In this document: positions 17,676 through 30,193 of the stretch, piece by piece | Layout: each line of letters opens with the position of its first letter | How positions within the stretch are numbered: position 1 is the stretch's first letter | NCBI RefSeq assembly: GCF_000003815.2 | Contig: NW_023365746.1 | Span: 36,291 to 80,137, forward strand | Source: Branchiostoma floridae | Lineage: Eukaryota; Chordata; Leptocardii; Amphioxiformes; Branchiostomatidae | Direction of reading: 5' to 3' | Length of the DNA: 43,847 nucleotides | Translations under genes and position numbers: made by a program | The notes under the pieces: generated by a model | What the model was told of the DNA's origin: nothing | The model's input: only the letters and a program-made list of their open reading frames with translations | The model's database searches: none

Positions 17676-17775
17676 NNNNNNNNNNNNNNNNNNNNNNNNN
17701 NNNNNNNNNNNNNNNNNNNNNNNNNNNNNNNNNNNNNNNNNNNNNNNNNNNNNNNNNNNNNNNNNNNNNNNNNNN

Positions 17776-18576
17776 ACAAAGGATTATGAAGGCCTTGGCC
17801 AATAAAAAGGAGCGAAACATATTCCAGCAGAGGGAATAGGTACGGACTGCAAGAATAGGGGAATGGCTCCTTCTGTTAACAGGGATAATGTTTTGTTGTT
17901 CTAAAGAGCCAAATTACTAGAATGTTTCGAATACTTTCTGTGGAAATTTTGGTTTCAAAATGCAATCTGTAATCTCCTTTAATAGGTATGTAAGAACAAA
18001 TTCGACAAAGGAATTCACACGTATGGTACCAAAGGATCTATGCGTCATACAGGAGTTTGTAAGTTTGGGTAGGCTATACGATAATAACGTTAATAACCCG
18101 CCTGTTCCTCGGTGTACATGGTGTCATAACGCCTGGTCCTTTGCTATAACCACCTCATAAAACCACCGAGTGAGCTTCGCTCACTGGGTGGTTTTATTGG
18201 GTGGTTATAGCAAAGGACCAGGCGTTATGACACCATGTACACCGAGGAACAGGCGGGTTATTAACGTTATTATCGTATAGCCTACCCAAACTTACAAACT
18301 CCTGTATGACGCATAGATCCTTTGGTACCATACGTGTGAATTCCTTTGTCGAATTTGTTCTTACATACATTTAAAAGGAGATTACAGATTGCATTTTGAA
18401 ACCAAAATTTCCACAGAAAGTATTCGAAACATTCTAGTATTTGGCTCTTTAGAACAACAAAACATTATCACTGTTAACAGAAGGAGCCATTCCCCTATTC
18501 TTGCAGTCTGTACTTATTCCCTCTGCTGGAATATGTTTCGCTCCTTTTGATTGGCCAAGGCCTTCATATCCTTTGT
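17776..18576. repeat. Near-perfect palindrome of about 800 bp (fold-back element)
   Basis: The left arm 17776-18175 and right arm 18179-18576 are reverse complements with few mismatches, around a 3-base centre at 18176-18178 (AGTGAGC-TTC-GCTCACT). Matching pairs can be followed along the arms: ACAAAGGAT/ATCCTTTGT, GGAGCGAAACATATTCCAGC with its complement, TGTTAACAG with CTGTTAACAG, and CTCCTTTAA with TTAAAAGGAG. The left arm starts exactly at a gap, so it may have extended further. No open frame of note. Confidence 0.85.
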
Positions 18577-18713
18577 GTATCGCTCCTTCTGATTGGTTAG
18601 AATGAATCGAAACCGGCACCGGTGTCGATTTGCATCGACGCTGGTGCCGGTGTCAATGCAAATCGACACCGGTGCCGGTGTCGATTCATTCTGACCAATC
18701 AGAAGGGCGATAC
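18576..18713. repeat. GC-rich palindrome with CCAAT-box ends
   Basis: Left half GTGTATCGCTCCTTCTGATT.. and right half ..CCAATCAGAAGGGCGATAC are reverse complements, and both include GACACCGGCACCGGTGTCG-type blocks. It abuts the right end of the 800-bp palindrome. A further CCTTCTGATTGGTCC follows at 18757. Confidence 0.75.
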
Positions 18714-18849
18714 ACGCCGGGCTGGCGGGAATCTAAGTATTACGGAGGAACGGGGCCTTCTGATTGGTCCGCCGCGCCTGGCTATATGATAATGTCCTTT
18801 AAAGACTACAGAACCGGCCATTACTGCCATGAGGAATGGCTACCGAAAT

Positions 18850-21078
18850 TTTGACAGGTATAACTCCTACGTTTGTGTACAAGGAATTTAACACCTAAGA
18901 TAGAAGAAATATTTTCGTCATCACCTAGTTGTCAAGAATGCCTACTTACAACTTTTTTTCGGCGTAAATCTTTGTAGTCCCACATTTTATGGTACATTGG
19001 CAGACAATAGATTTCTCAAGAAACTTCACAAAGATACACCTGGGAAATGACATTATCTCGATTTTCCAGTTGTGACCATTGCCAAGTGCTAATCTGAACG
19101 CTAAGGGATAGAATTTCGATAAGATATCGACACAGAACATACTTTTCAGGAAACTTACCCAAAACAATAATCCACCTGGGAAATTGCACTATCTTGTTCT
19201 TCCGGTTACGAGCAAATTGAGGTGCAAATTTGAACTCCGAAGCAAAGAATTCGCTGCTCTTTCGTCTGGGCACGTCCCTTGCGAAGTACCTAGCGATAAG
19301 AACCAATTGTAATGACGTTATGGGCACCGTATATTGTATTAGAGCTACTTACAAATGCAAACCTCTGTCCTCAAATGACATGTATTTGGACGAATTTCCC
19401 CTTTTGTTTAGTTAAAAATGTCTACAGCGCCTTAACTCAAACTGACAACCGCGATGGTACAGCTCTTGGTCTTTGAGTTGAGATGAGGTGTTTAAGTTTG
19501 TCTAACTATTTTCGCGTGTTATAGAATGATACGGCCTTATCAGTTATGTGACTATTTGGGGCTGTTTAGTTAAGTTTTGATATGCCAACACGATAAGGTC
19601 GGTCAAGTCATAATCATTAACAACTAGTGAGGATGATTGAGTAAATGAGGTTACGTAGAGCCAAAATTATAGTAAAATAGCACACATAGTCAATAGCAAA
19701 CATCCCAACATGGTCCATAGCATAAGCAGCATCATGAAATAAAGCAACGATTGGAATAAGTTCCAACATTTTATGTATGACAAACCTTTACTCAATTACA
19801 CCATTTGGGCACTCTTTTAAATCTTACTGCTAGAAGCCCAAATTACCATATTATTATGTAAATTCTATTCCCAAACATATTGGTTCAGTAATCTAATCCC
19901 AATGTCGACTTTAAACACCAGAAAATGTTGACTTCTCAGAGTCAGTCTCTCACCTACGTGCTAACATTGATATTAGTAATACACGATTGTTTATAACGTA
20001 TGATTATAGTCAACTTAAAGGGGACCAACATTGTTTCAAAACTCCTGTTGCTCCGCGGAACAACATGAGTTACAGCAAAAACAACATGAGTTTTGAGACG
20101 ATGTTGGTCTCCTAAGCGTAGGAGAATGGTTTTCTCAGAATAACAAACTTCTTTGGCGACACTTCAAGAGACACCAGCTGGTTGGAACTATATAAGATCT
20201 ACAGTTCAGGGTCAATATGTATCGATTATATCCTCTAATTCGATATTGAGTACTGAAAATTACGAAATATGTTTTACGAAAATAGATCGGTGAATACGTA
20301 GATCATGTATTTAACACCCATGCTCATCACGCATTGGCAGCGAGTCTGTACTTAGATATGCAGGCCCTGGCTAATTGTGGAGTGGCCTGGCTCTAGATGG
20401 GATGAAGGGATGGATGCTTAATTACATTAAAGTATTACTAAGCAGGCTTTTTCGCACCAGAACTGCAGATTGCCAAATCTCAAGATGAGCAGTGGAGAGA
20501 GAAGACCGGAATAGTTGTAGGCACCAGGTAGGAAGATCTACTGTTTTCAGCATGGTACATTTCTGCAATAGTCGATTTTGGATGATTTGCAATCATTCTT
20601 TGACAGATTCTCATAACATTTGGCCAAGCTCAATTTTTTTACTCATCATTTTAAAATTCCTTTATACATTTTCTAATGCAGTCGAAGTCCTCGAGAAAAC
20701 AGGAGCAGTTGCATTATTGGTATTTTTTTTATGTTGCCACTTGCTTATTCTCTAAGGTATCATTGCGTGACGACAGCTAATCTGTGTGAATATCAAAGAA
20801 CTTATACCATCTTAGCCCTAATTCATCACATTTTCGGCACACACGAACATGTAGCACGTTAACCTGAAATCTAGTTTAATAAGGCATATCTCGTCCCACT
20901 CTTGTGGGTATATCGGTATTGACTTTCAAACTTATCAATGCAATATATGCAGGATAGTTCTTGAACACTAGCTATATATGCATGCATTTTTATTATGAAC
21001 CATCAGGATTGTGTTTTCTACATATCACGAAAGTTAAAAAAAACTTACACGAGTGAACCTTTCTCTCCAGTTTTTGCA
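18850..21078. other. Region upstream of the glutamate receptor, no gene recognised
   Basis: AT-rich, without recognisable exons. It contains the inverted repeat at 20019-20113. The promoter of the receptor gene should lie here, but I see no clear TATA or initiator element. A splice-ready 5' untranslated exon cannot be excluded. Confidence 0.4.
20019..20113. repeat. Small inverted-repeat element (MITE-like)
   Basis: 32-base arms at 20019-20050 and 20082-20113 (AGGGGACCAACATTGTTTCA.. and ..GACGATGTTGGTCTCCT) match with about four mismatches. An extra CAACATGAGT copy at 20061 sits between them. Confidence 0.65.
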
Positions 21079-24000
21079 ATGCCTGCAGTAACAACTGTTT
21101 CCGTGTGCCTTATCCTTCTCCTTATTGGGGGACAAGCATCGTCATTGCCAAGTGAGTTGTTTTATTGTTTTCAGGTACCTCACTGGATTTAGGTACGTTG
21201 GCGGTATCGCTGCTTCCTAACTGAATTTTTGTGCTACCTTTGACTTTCTGAAAAAAAACATAATACCAAATCATACAAGTACGACTAAAACTCAACAGAC
21301 AACGCAAAGCGTAAAGGGTTGTTTTTCATGGATGAAATTTGCTGAGCGCTTTGTCAAATTGCTCGGCCGCAGTGATGCAGTCAACATACAGCAGCTACAG
21401 TGAGATATCTGCTTTAGATAGATATTATTCCTTATAACTGTTAAAAGACGTTTTACCTGTTAAGAAACAATATTTTGGGATATGTCTTTGGTCATCAGTC
21501 TAATCTCTACACAATATTATGTTACCGTCTGTTATCTTTTGCATGTTATGATAGTATACGATTATGTATTACATGCAACAGGAATGTAATGGCGGGTGCT
21601 AATGAAGAATAAGATAAGACTTAATGGGGGCACATATATTTATTGGACTTATTTTGAACACTTTCTATAATTGATGTGTAACTGGATTTAGATACTGAAA
21701 AAAACACCCATATAATACCTCTTAATACAGAAACCATTGATAAATGTGAATTTGAACATGTAATAGTAACTTCATGACAAAAATAATCTCAAAGACTAAC
21801 AATGTCTTTACAGCAACAACACGGCTGCCCGTGAGAATCAGCAGGTCAAGTGAGCAAGGAGGTAAGGGGTTTTGTGCGTTATAAAAAACAGAAAGATGAT
21901 TTTAAATCCCCCCCCCCCCCCCCCGAAGGCAGAAAAGTTCATTCTCCTTTTATCTCTAGGGACAGGCGTTTGTGAGAGTGAGTGAATGTGTGTGTTTGTG
22001 CGTGGGGCTTCCATGACGATCACTACTATCAAAAGTGGGGGCCTTTGGTGATAATTGCTACATCAAAGAACTGTCAACCTTCCCCCAGGGACTCTGTAAT
22101 ACCCATTATGAACAATTGGCTGTCACAAGCCATGATATACATGAATAATGAATATTTATTTTCTTGAAGGTCACTCTGGTACATCCGTCGACACAGATGG
22201 CGATGCAACTATCGACTATGGTCAGTTTCTACATCAAGAATCTTATAAAACAGTCAATAGGATAATCTGCATTGTCGGTGACAAATTAATGCACAGCCTT
22301 TATTCTTCAAAGATTATGAGAAAGATCATTACAACCACCTTCCATCTTTTTAAATCTAAATCAATTTCTCTAGAAATTTCCCGTCAGATTTCGGGAAGAG
22401 CAAGTCGCTGATTTGTCGAGGATAAGCAAAAGATAATTTTAGCTATCCTTCTCCGATTTGAATCACTCTGACTTTTTTCTATATGTTGTTCGACCTTCGC
22501 CATTAAGGCAATGATATAATACGCATATAAGTCATAACGTTTAACTTTTGGCTGATAATATTATCATTATCCAAAATTATCGCATTTTCTACAGATGACG
22601 AAAATATCAAGTATATCAGAGGACAGGTTTTGCGAGCTGTAACCAAGACACCGGTAGGTTGTTACAATAATTATCAATGATAGTAATTATTAATGTAGCA
22701 CAAGAACTGTGGTGCAACTTCCGTTTTAGTATTACAAAATGGCGGATCCGTCCGACATTTTGCAAAGGCTCAAAAAACAACAATCTACTAGTGCTTGAAA
22801 TTTTTTTCTTAATTCCAGGCCCACCCGTTCCTAGTACTGACCAACAAAACCAGTGGTCTTGTGTACGAAGGTTATCTGAAGGACGTGTTGAGCAGTCTGG
22901 CCAGGATTCTCAAGTTCGAGTATGAGATCTACGAATCTCCTGACGGCAAATATGGAGTTCCTGACCACAAGGGGGTGTGGAATGGGATGGTGGGAGAGGT
23001 GGCCTATGGGGTGAGTATTGGTGGGATGCTTATTAATAAGTTGTTTAAACAGATATAAAACTTCTCACCTGCAAATGTTTCTGAAGTCCCTCTGTTACAT
23101 TCCTCAGAACAATAACGACATATCCTCACTGCTAGTTGGCGCTATGGTAATACTAATACGTTCCAAACGTACGTGGCTAAACCTGCATCCTTTCGCATCA
23201 AGGTCCATGACTCTTTAGACTATATGATCCATACAGCCTCCATAATACTGCATTGTCCTCAATCAGTAGGCCCAAAATGATACCATACGCTAACCTTGTT
23301 TGACCAGAAGCTCACAGTTAGGTAATTAATCAATTTCAGCGTACATGCACAGCAACTATTACAGCTTAAGTGCAGTTAATTCCAGCTGTTTTTTTTTATT
23401 TCCACAGCGAGCGAATCTGACGCTCGCACCATTGACGATCAGTTCCTTGCGAGAGAAAGTGGTGGACTTCACCAAGCCTTACCTGCACGTTGGGACTGAC
23501 ATGATGATGAAGACGCCGAGTGAAGACGTGGACATCTTCTCCTTCCTCATGCCGTTCGAGCCGATCCTCTGGCTCACCATCCTGGGCGCTGTGATGGGGA
23601 TCGCCCTGCTGCTGTACCTCACCGCAAAAGCCAGGTTTGTTGAGACGAGTTTGCTTCATTCTGCGCCGCTCTCTTCGGATACCATCGACGAATTTTTTCT
23701 CATTTATTTGCTCTTAGACAAGAACACTGTGGCACTGCACTCTGAATAGTATTATTTTTTAATAGTGTCGCATACAAAGAACAATAAACTTGCTTAATTA
23801 TTTATCAATGATAATATGGAACAAGATGGTGCGCAAACGTGCAACCCCATGCATAGGCCATCGCATCACAGCTTCTTATGTTATAGAGACATAGCAATAT
23901 TTTTAGTGTAGATTTGAAAACTATCAAACTTTCTTTCATACATTTACAAAGAAAAAACGTTTGTACAAGTCTACCAAAAGGCTTGTATTTTCTAACTCAG

Positions 24001-26216
24001 AGTACGTCATTATTAACCCTTGTAAGCCATTGCTCTGAAAACTATTAGATCATAACAATGGTGATGACATCTCCACCCTGGTAGGACCATGGTGGGTGCC
24101 GGTGACAAGTCATGGGATAACGACTCTGCCTTCACCAGTTACAACAGCATATGGTTTGCGGTCTGGTCCGTGTTAAGGAAAGGTAAGCATCTTAAACTGA
24201 GCTCTGTTTCACTTACGTTACTGCCCTAAACATCGAATGGGTAGCCAATGCTTTCATATTACATGTATGTAAATGTCAGTTGCGTTCATTCATTATTTGC
24301 ATATTATGGCCTTCGAGGCAGAGTCCGTTTTGCATTTGATATTGTCGTTATATGTTTTTTTTCGGTCGCTTTCTCACTCGCTGTCTCTCATTCTCTCCAA
24401 CTTTCACTCTCTATCCCTTTCTCTCACCATCTCTTTTTTTTCTCTGTGACTACTTGCCCCACCCTCCCTTGATGAGCGCTTAGCTGAATACAAGTCAATG
24501 TTGTCTTCTATTGAATACAACAGACTGAAGGCTTTCACAGAACACTTATAATTCATACAAGCACTTACCTTTTGAAATACCTTTCTAACCATTTCCCTAG
24601 GAGGTGAGCCGGCCCCTCGGTCCATCCCAGCCCGTATCCTGGCGGCGGGCCTGTGGCTGTTCGCCCTGATCGTGGTGTCCACCTACACCGCCAACCTCTC
24701 CGCCTTCCTCACGGTCAAGAGACTCGAGAGCCACATCAACTCAATCGACTCTCTGGTCCACCACGCCAAGGTCAAGTTCGGCGTGCCCAGAGACACCTTT
24801 CTGTACAGCTTCTTCGAGTCCTATAAAGGTGTGAATTAAACCTGACGACAAATCTATCTGATGCTGTACTTTTAGATATGGCAACAGGTCTACATCTAGC
24901 TGGTTTCCAAAATTGACGCTTAATCTGACAGCGTACGTAACTTGACGATCTGCCCCGTAAAACTCCAACTTGACAATCCTTACAATATTGTAGCCAATTG
25001 CAACCACGTATGAAATGACACATGGAATAGTAATAAAGCCCAGGAAGATCCACCAGACAAAACGATCCTGAGTGTAGACAAGATAGAGCCCCCTCCTCTA
25101 ATCGCTTGCGTCAAACGCCAGAAACAAAAACTAACTTCAAGCCATCAAAACTCAAGTCACGATTACAAAGTCTAGTTTTAGCAGAACCTGACACTTCTAG
25201 GGTCAAGTGGAACGTCAAGATAATTACCATCACCCAATTTTGAGATAATGATTGAAGGAAATACCTTGTTCGTCTCTGACACCTCTCAGGCAAGGTGGTG
25301 AACAAGATTGTTCACCTTTGAACCGGAAATGGCGCGAAATGTCGTCCCTGATTACCGGAATAGCCTCGCAATCGAGTCCGAGAAATTGAACAGGACAGGT
25401 TCAGGGTTCTGGCGTTTTCTACATAAGAATGAGCTTCAGTGCGACGCTCTCTTACTTTCTACATAATGAAAAGAATGGAGCGTGTGCTCTTTCAAAATGT
25501 TGAGGTCAAGTTCTTAAATAACTCAAAGAAAGGGAAAGACAGGAAGTAATCCATTCTTAGTGTAAACTTTTCATCGTCTTTTTTGTGGGGAATTGAACAG
25601 TTTTGGGAACATGTCTTGCCATTTATCTTGACACACACCCTTACGAATTCTAATGCTAGGTTTATGGTACTCATCCCCTTTATTTGTTCTTTTAGAAACG
25701 TAGGGACAATTCGCAAGCTCCTGCAACATATGCCCCTCTTACTTTCTGCATAGCGTACAGAATAACCCGATTGTGTACTATTTCTAGTATTGACAACCTT
25801 TGTAATTCTAAATCCCGATTCATAGACTACAGTCTGCATTTTGGTGTATACTTCAGAGTCTGCTGTCGTTGTGTAAACGTTCTGTGCCATTATTCTGTAA
25901 CATATATTTTCAATCTCTGTCTCTCTGTTCTTCAGACGACACTGGGAACGTCTACAAGGAAGCCTGGGACAGGATGGAGGCGGACGACTCCTACTACAGG
26001 AACTTCGCGGATGGTGTCGGGAAGGTACGATGTCAATCGACAAACTGAATCAGAATTATACTCATTTTGTTGTCTTCTTCCTGGTATGAAATGTCCAAAC
26101 AGATGTCCATTCTATTCATACAGGACTGTATCTCTCCCTGACTATCTACATGTCCTTCATTTTTTCGGCCTCCGCCTCTTTCCCACTTTCTCTCTCACAC
26201 ACTCTCTTTTGCTTTA

Positions 26217-26277
<61 letters not shown>

Positions 26278-26359
26278 GTCTCTCTGAATTTGCGAGTATA
26301 CTGTCTGCGTACGGCGTGCGAGTTTGTGTGTGTATGTTGTGTGTGTGCGTGCATGTTCG

Positions 26360-26404
<45 letters not shown>

Positions 26405-26595
26405 GTCTCTCTGAATTTGCGAGTATACTGTCTGCGTACGGCGTGCGAGTTTGTGTGTGTATGTTGTGTGTGTGCGTGCATGTTCGTGTTTCTCTCTCTC
26501 TCTCTCTCTCCCTGTCTCTCTGAATTTGCGAGTATACTGTCTGCGTACGGCGTGCAAGTTTGTGTGTGTATGTTGTGTGTGTGCGTGCATGTTCG

Positions 26596-26637
<42 letters not shown>

Positions 26638-28969
26638 AATGCGTCTTACTGTCTGTGTGTATGTGCACGTGTATGCATGCCTTTCGTTTTTTAGCTAGAT
26701 TGCAAAATGATTTAAGCTGACGAGCTCATAGACTGATCATGACAAAACGTTGAACATTAGAACATGAAAACTTTCAATCATTTACACATTACACATCAGA
26801 CGAAGCGGGGTGATTACGTCATGCTGGCGGAGACGCCGTTCCTGGAGTACGCCGTGCTGAACGATGAGAAGTGTGAGCTGATGCTGGTGGGAGCACCATT
26901 CATGTTCCAGGGCTACGGGCTGGCCACCAGGCGGGGCGACCCGCTCCGCAAGGCTCTGTCCATCGGGTAAGGATCATTGATACAGTAGTTTCAGTTGAGC
27001 TATCCGTATACTTTAGATAACTTCGGGCGGTCCGATCCGACCGCATTTTTTCTGGTGTGCAGGGGGTTCACATTTCACTAAAAAAAGGTAAAACCCAAGA
27101 TATATGTATAGACAAATTCAGTTATCAAAATAGAAACACAATGTCTTGACACAGATATAAAAAGATGAAAAGCCACTTTGTTTTTAATAGATTTCCGTCC
27201 AGATCGCAAGGTTCATGGCACTCAGAGTTTCCGACTGAAAAGGTTGGTCGTCAAGCCGACGAAGACTATAGACATATAAATTCAGATCTAAGATAAACCA
27301 GCTAGCAGCTGGAAAACACAAACATACCCGGTGCAGAATAGTTTTCGATTATCTATTGCCTACTATCATAAGTATCATATCCAAAATCTTACCCTTGGTC
27401 TGTTTATAAACCATTAAATATTGATACTGTCAGAGAAAAAGTGATTAGATGTCAGTAATTAGATACGCTATGCATTGGCTTATGGCACCGATAATACGTT
27501 ACAAGTTTAAAGTTTTTTATACTCATGACAGCATACCTTGCTGTTGCTTCAAATGATGATATTTTGACGTGTGCCGACAGTATTCTCCGCCTCCAAGAGA
27601 CAGGGGCTCTCTCGGCTATCAAGCAGCGCTGGTGGCCGGAGGATAAGTGCCCACTGTACGGGGGATTGTCGGCTGTGCGAGGGAGGAGTCGTATAACAAT
27701 CACGACATTCTTAGGTACGCTAAGCACGGAATGTTTTGTGTCTCTTAATTTTGTCTCTTTTGTTTTGGGAAGGGAGATCCATTCTTAGAAACTTAAAAGC
27801 TTCTATTTGCCTTGTGTTGATATATCTACCATTTATCAATCGATATATACACCATTTATGCAGTCGTTACTTCGTTTTGATACATTGTTTGATAACAGTA
27901 GGGTATCATTATTTGCTGTTATAATGCACTTCAGAACGTTTGAATGACAACTAAGTAGCTCCCATGGGCCATTATGAACGGAGTAAGGAGCTATCTTCTC
28001 ACTGTACGGGTTGGAGTTTGCTTTTTCTATTTCAAAGAAAGGGTGGTGAAGAAGCCACGTTTTCTGAGAAAAGAGACGACATATAAAAGACTGTGATTTG
28101 TATGACAGGGTCTCTCGAGGGAAAGGAAATCTGTAATCAAGAAAAAAATTGTTTGACCCACAGTTGAGCAGCCTATTTTCGTATTATGAATTATTTACAC
28201 TATATGGTTTAACAAGTCCGTGTAACACATACTCTTACTGTTGGTGGCCTTAACATAGGCCCTTTGCATACTTTGTGGACACGGACCTTAAACTCAAGGG
28301 AACCGTTGAAAAACGCAATCACCGGTGGGAATTCAAAATTGGGTCACTGGAAACTCGAGCTAAGATAATGGGAAGGCCGCTAGGGGCGCGCTTTAATCAG
28401 GCTACATTCTATTTTATCGGCTTTGATGCTTCACACAGGTGTGTTCTTCATCCTTGCGGGTATGGCTAGTCTGGCGTTGGTCGTGACTTTGGTGCAAGTC
28501 CTATTTGCCAAAAGTCCGTGCGGCAAGAGAAGATACAAGGTACGCTAAATCATCTAGTTAACTCATAAAATGTTACATGTATCTTTCCAAAGTAAGCCAC
28601 AGGGTCGTTCTTTAGAGAGCATCGTTTCTTTCAGTCCTTTCGGAAGACCCGACCCTCCTCAAGTCTGTTTAGTCTGCCCGATCTTTGCCCCATTTTAAAC
28701 TTCTTCTTTTTTTTATCATCCAACCTTCTTACTTCTTAAATCAATCTCAGGGCTGATCTTTCCATGTTTACTTTTAAATTTTCTAAAATTCTCTGACAAA
28801 ATGGCTCGTTTCTTATCTTAAAATATTGACTTAAATTTCTGAAGCATGTTTTGTGTTATGATTTCAGAAGAGAGAACAGTCTCAGGCAGTGCTACAATCA
28901 AGTTCGTCTCTGTCAGACAGTAAGACGTCCCCTCCTCAGTTCGACGCTGCAATAGCTGATGGAGACTAG
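21079..28969 (+). CDS. Ionotropic glutamate receptor lacking the amino-terminal domain, 522 aa, 13 exons, complete
   Basis: Exons: 21079-21151, 21814-21861, 22170-22220, 22595-22653, 22819-23010, 23408-23634, 24085-24182, 24601-24828, 25936-26024, 26800-26966, 27581-27714, 28439-28539, 28868-28969. All phases agree (1569 nt with TAG). Residues 1-22 or so are a signal peptide. A Thr/Ser/Asp-rich linker of about 50 residues follows, then lobe S1, with ligand contacts P149, T151 and R156 in APLTISSLR. M1 is at about 194-213. The pore loop is WFAVWSVLRKGGEPAPRS with R248 at the Q/R site. M3 carries TYTANLSAFLTV (277-288). Lobe S2 has T315 and E366 (the amino-group contact) and likely disulphide C380-C434. 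M4 is at about 457-479, with a short Ser-rich tail. Family knowledge: a tetrameric cation channel opened by glutamate or glycine. The usual length is near 900 residues; the roughly 400-residue N-terminal domain is absent, as in kainate-binding proteins. The subfamily is unresolved. Confidence 0.93.
21908..21924. repeat. Poly-C run in receptor intron 2
   Basis: About 17 consecutive C, shortly after the exon ending at 21861. The length is likely to be unreliable in the assembly. Confidence 0.8.
26215..26637. repeat. (CT)n microsatellite with a tandem unit of about 110-130 bp, three copies
   Basis: Each unit has a variable (CT)n run followed by CCCTGTCTCTCTGAATTTGC, GAGTATACTGTCTGCGTACG, GCGTGCGAGT and a TG-rich stretch ending GCATGTTCGTG. 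Copies start near 26273, 26400 and 26511; the third has a G-to-A change (GCAAGT). It lies in the receptor intron between exons 9 and 10. The long open frames here, on both strands, are repeat artefacts. Confidence 0.9.
28376..28387 (+). promoter_or_regulatory. Isolated CTCF-core-like motif
   Basis: CCGCTAGGGGCG lies in the receptor intron before the M4 exon. It resembles the repeat-borne motifs elsewhere in the window but sits outside a clear repeat copy. Binding is only an inference. Confidence 0.25.
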
Positions 28970-29869
28970 CGACCAATCTATAGGACAATAGCGATATCGT
29001 GCGGAAGGCAATATATTGCATCACAAGGAAATACAATTATACCCTGCTGTCAACCAGTAGCAACATACACATAGAAATATTAGACAGGATACACACTATA
29101 AAGATATTAATGGCCTGACGTAATGCCAACATCCAGTAACAAACTACACTGGTGTAGGAAAATACAAATCAGTACAGGTCTGCCTTCACAACTCGAGGCT
29201 GAATGGACTCGACTTAAGCAGCAGTAAGTAAGCAGTACACCTGGCACAAATCAGCTCAGTATGGACATGCAATACAGTAATAAATCGCAAGATTTCGCTG
29301 ATAGACCGTCAAAGTAATCGAGTACATTACATAACCCTAATAATACGCGTGAAATAGCTCTATGAATAGGTGATGTTCTAAGGGGAAATATAGAAATTGT
29401 AACACTGCGTTCTCTTTAAGTTTGCCATCAATTTTATCAACTGCGACTGAATCAATGGAAAGAAGCCTGTGATTTGATAATACATCCACTTTTGTTATCT
29501 GGCCATACCATCTATGCAAATGTTCCTGAGCTTTACTACAATATATATAGATGCAACGGTAACGAATGTTTTAACATGAATCAGCTGTTATGGAATAAAG
29601 TAGCAAAATGGACCGCTGTACTTGAATGAATAAATACTTCACATAAGTTAACTAATAACAGACAATCTCTTAAACTCACTTCTAATTTGTCTCAATAAAT
29701 CCGGTTTAGATCCATTACTGTTCATTTTAGTCTTAAACATTTACTTTGGCACCAAAGATTTTAATTAGAACGTATGATCGGTCTTAGTATAGATACAAAC
29801 ACTGTTTCCCAACTTATTTCACCTTCGGTTTCACGAAAACCTTTGACTTGGCTGTGTACTGCTGTGTAC

Positions 29870-29888
29870 CACGTGTTTTGATCACGTG
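29870..29888. promoter_or_regulatory. Paired CACGTG E-boxes upstream of AKR
   Basis: CACGTG occurs at 29870-29875 and, within TCACGTGA, at 29883-29888, 13 bases apart and about 345 bp before the AKR start codon. Such sites are bound by bHLH-ZIP factors (USF, MiT and Myc families). That they regulate this gene is an inference. Confidence 0.3.
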
Positions 29889-30171
29889 ACTTGTAGTCTC
29901 GCCTCGTCCATTATTTCCATATGGGTAAAACGTACAATAAATTTATACTTCATTTCACTTTGCCATTAGTTTGACTATCTTATATCACATGCCATAATTA
30001 TTATATTTAATTTAAGTCTACATGAGAAAGATAAAAAGCTATTATAGCAATATAAAGATATGATAAAATACATATGTGGTTGGCACCCCTACGGTATTAC
30101 AGTGTTCCAAAAGTTCATGTTTACGTCTGAAAACGAGACCAGACAGAGAAGCCTAGACAGAGAAGAGTGGT

Positions 30172-30193
30172 GAGCTGAGCTGAGCTGAGCTGA
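30172..30193. repeat. (GAGCT)n short tandem repeat
   Basis: About four GAGCT units directly upstream of the AKR first exon, probably in its 5' leader. Confidence 0.7.

Noticed and set aside
26146-26698. Several long open frames on both strands (up to 157 codons)
   Set aside because: All are made of (CT)n/(GA)n runs and TG-rich tandem units inside a receptor intron.
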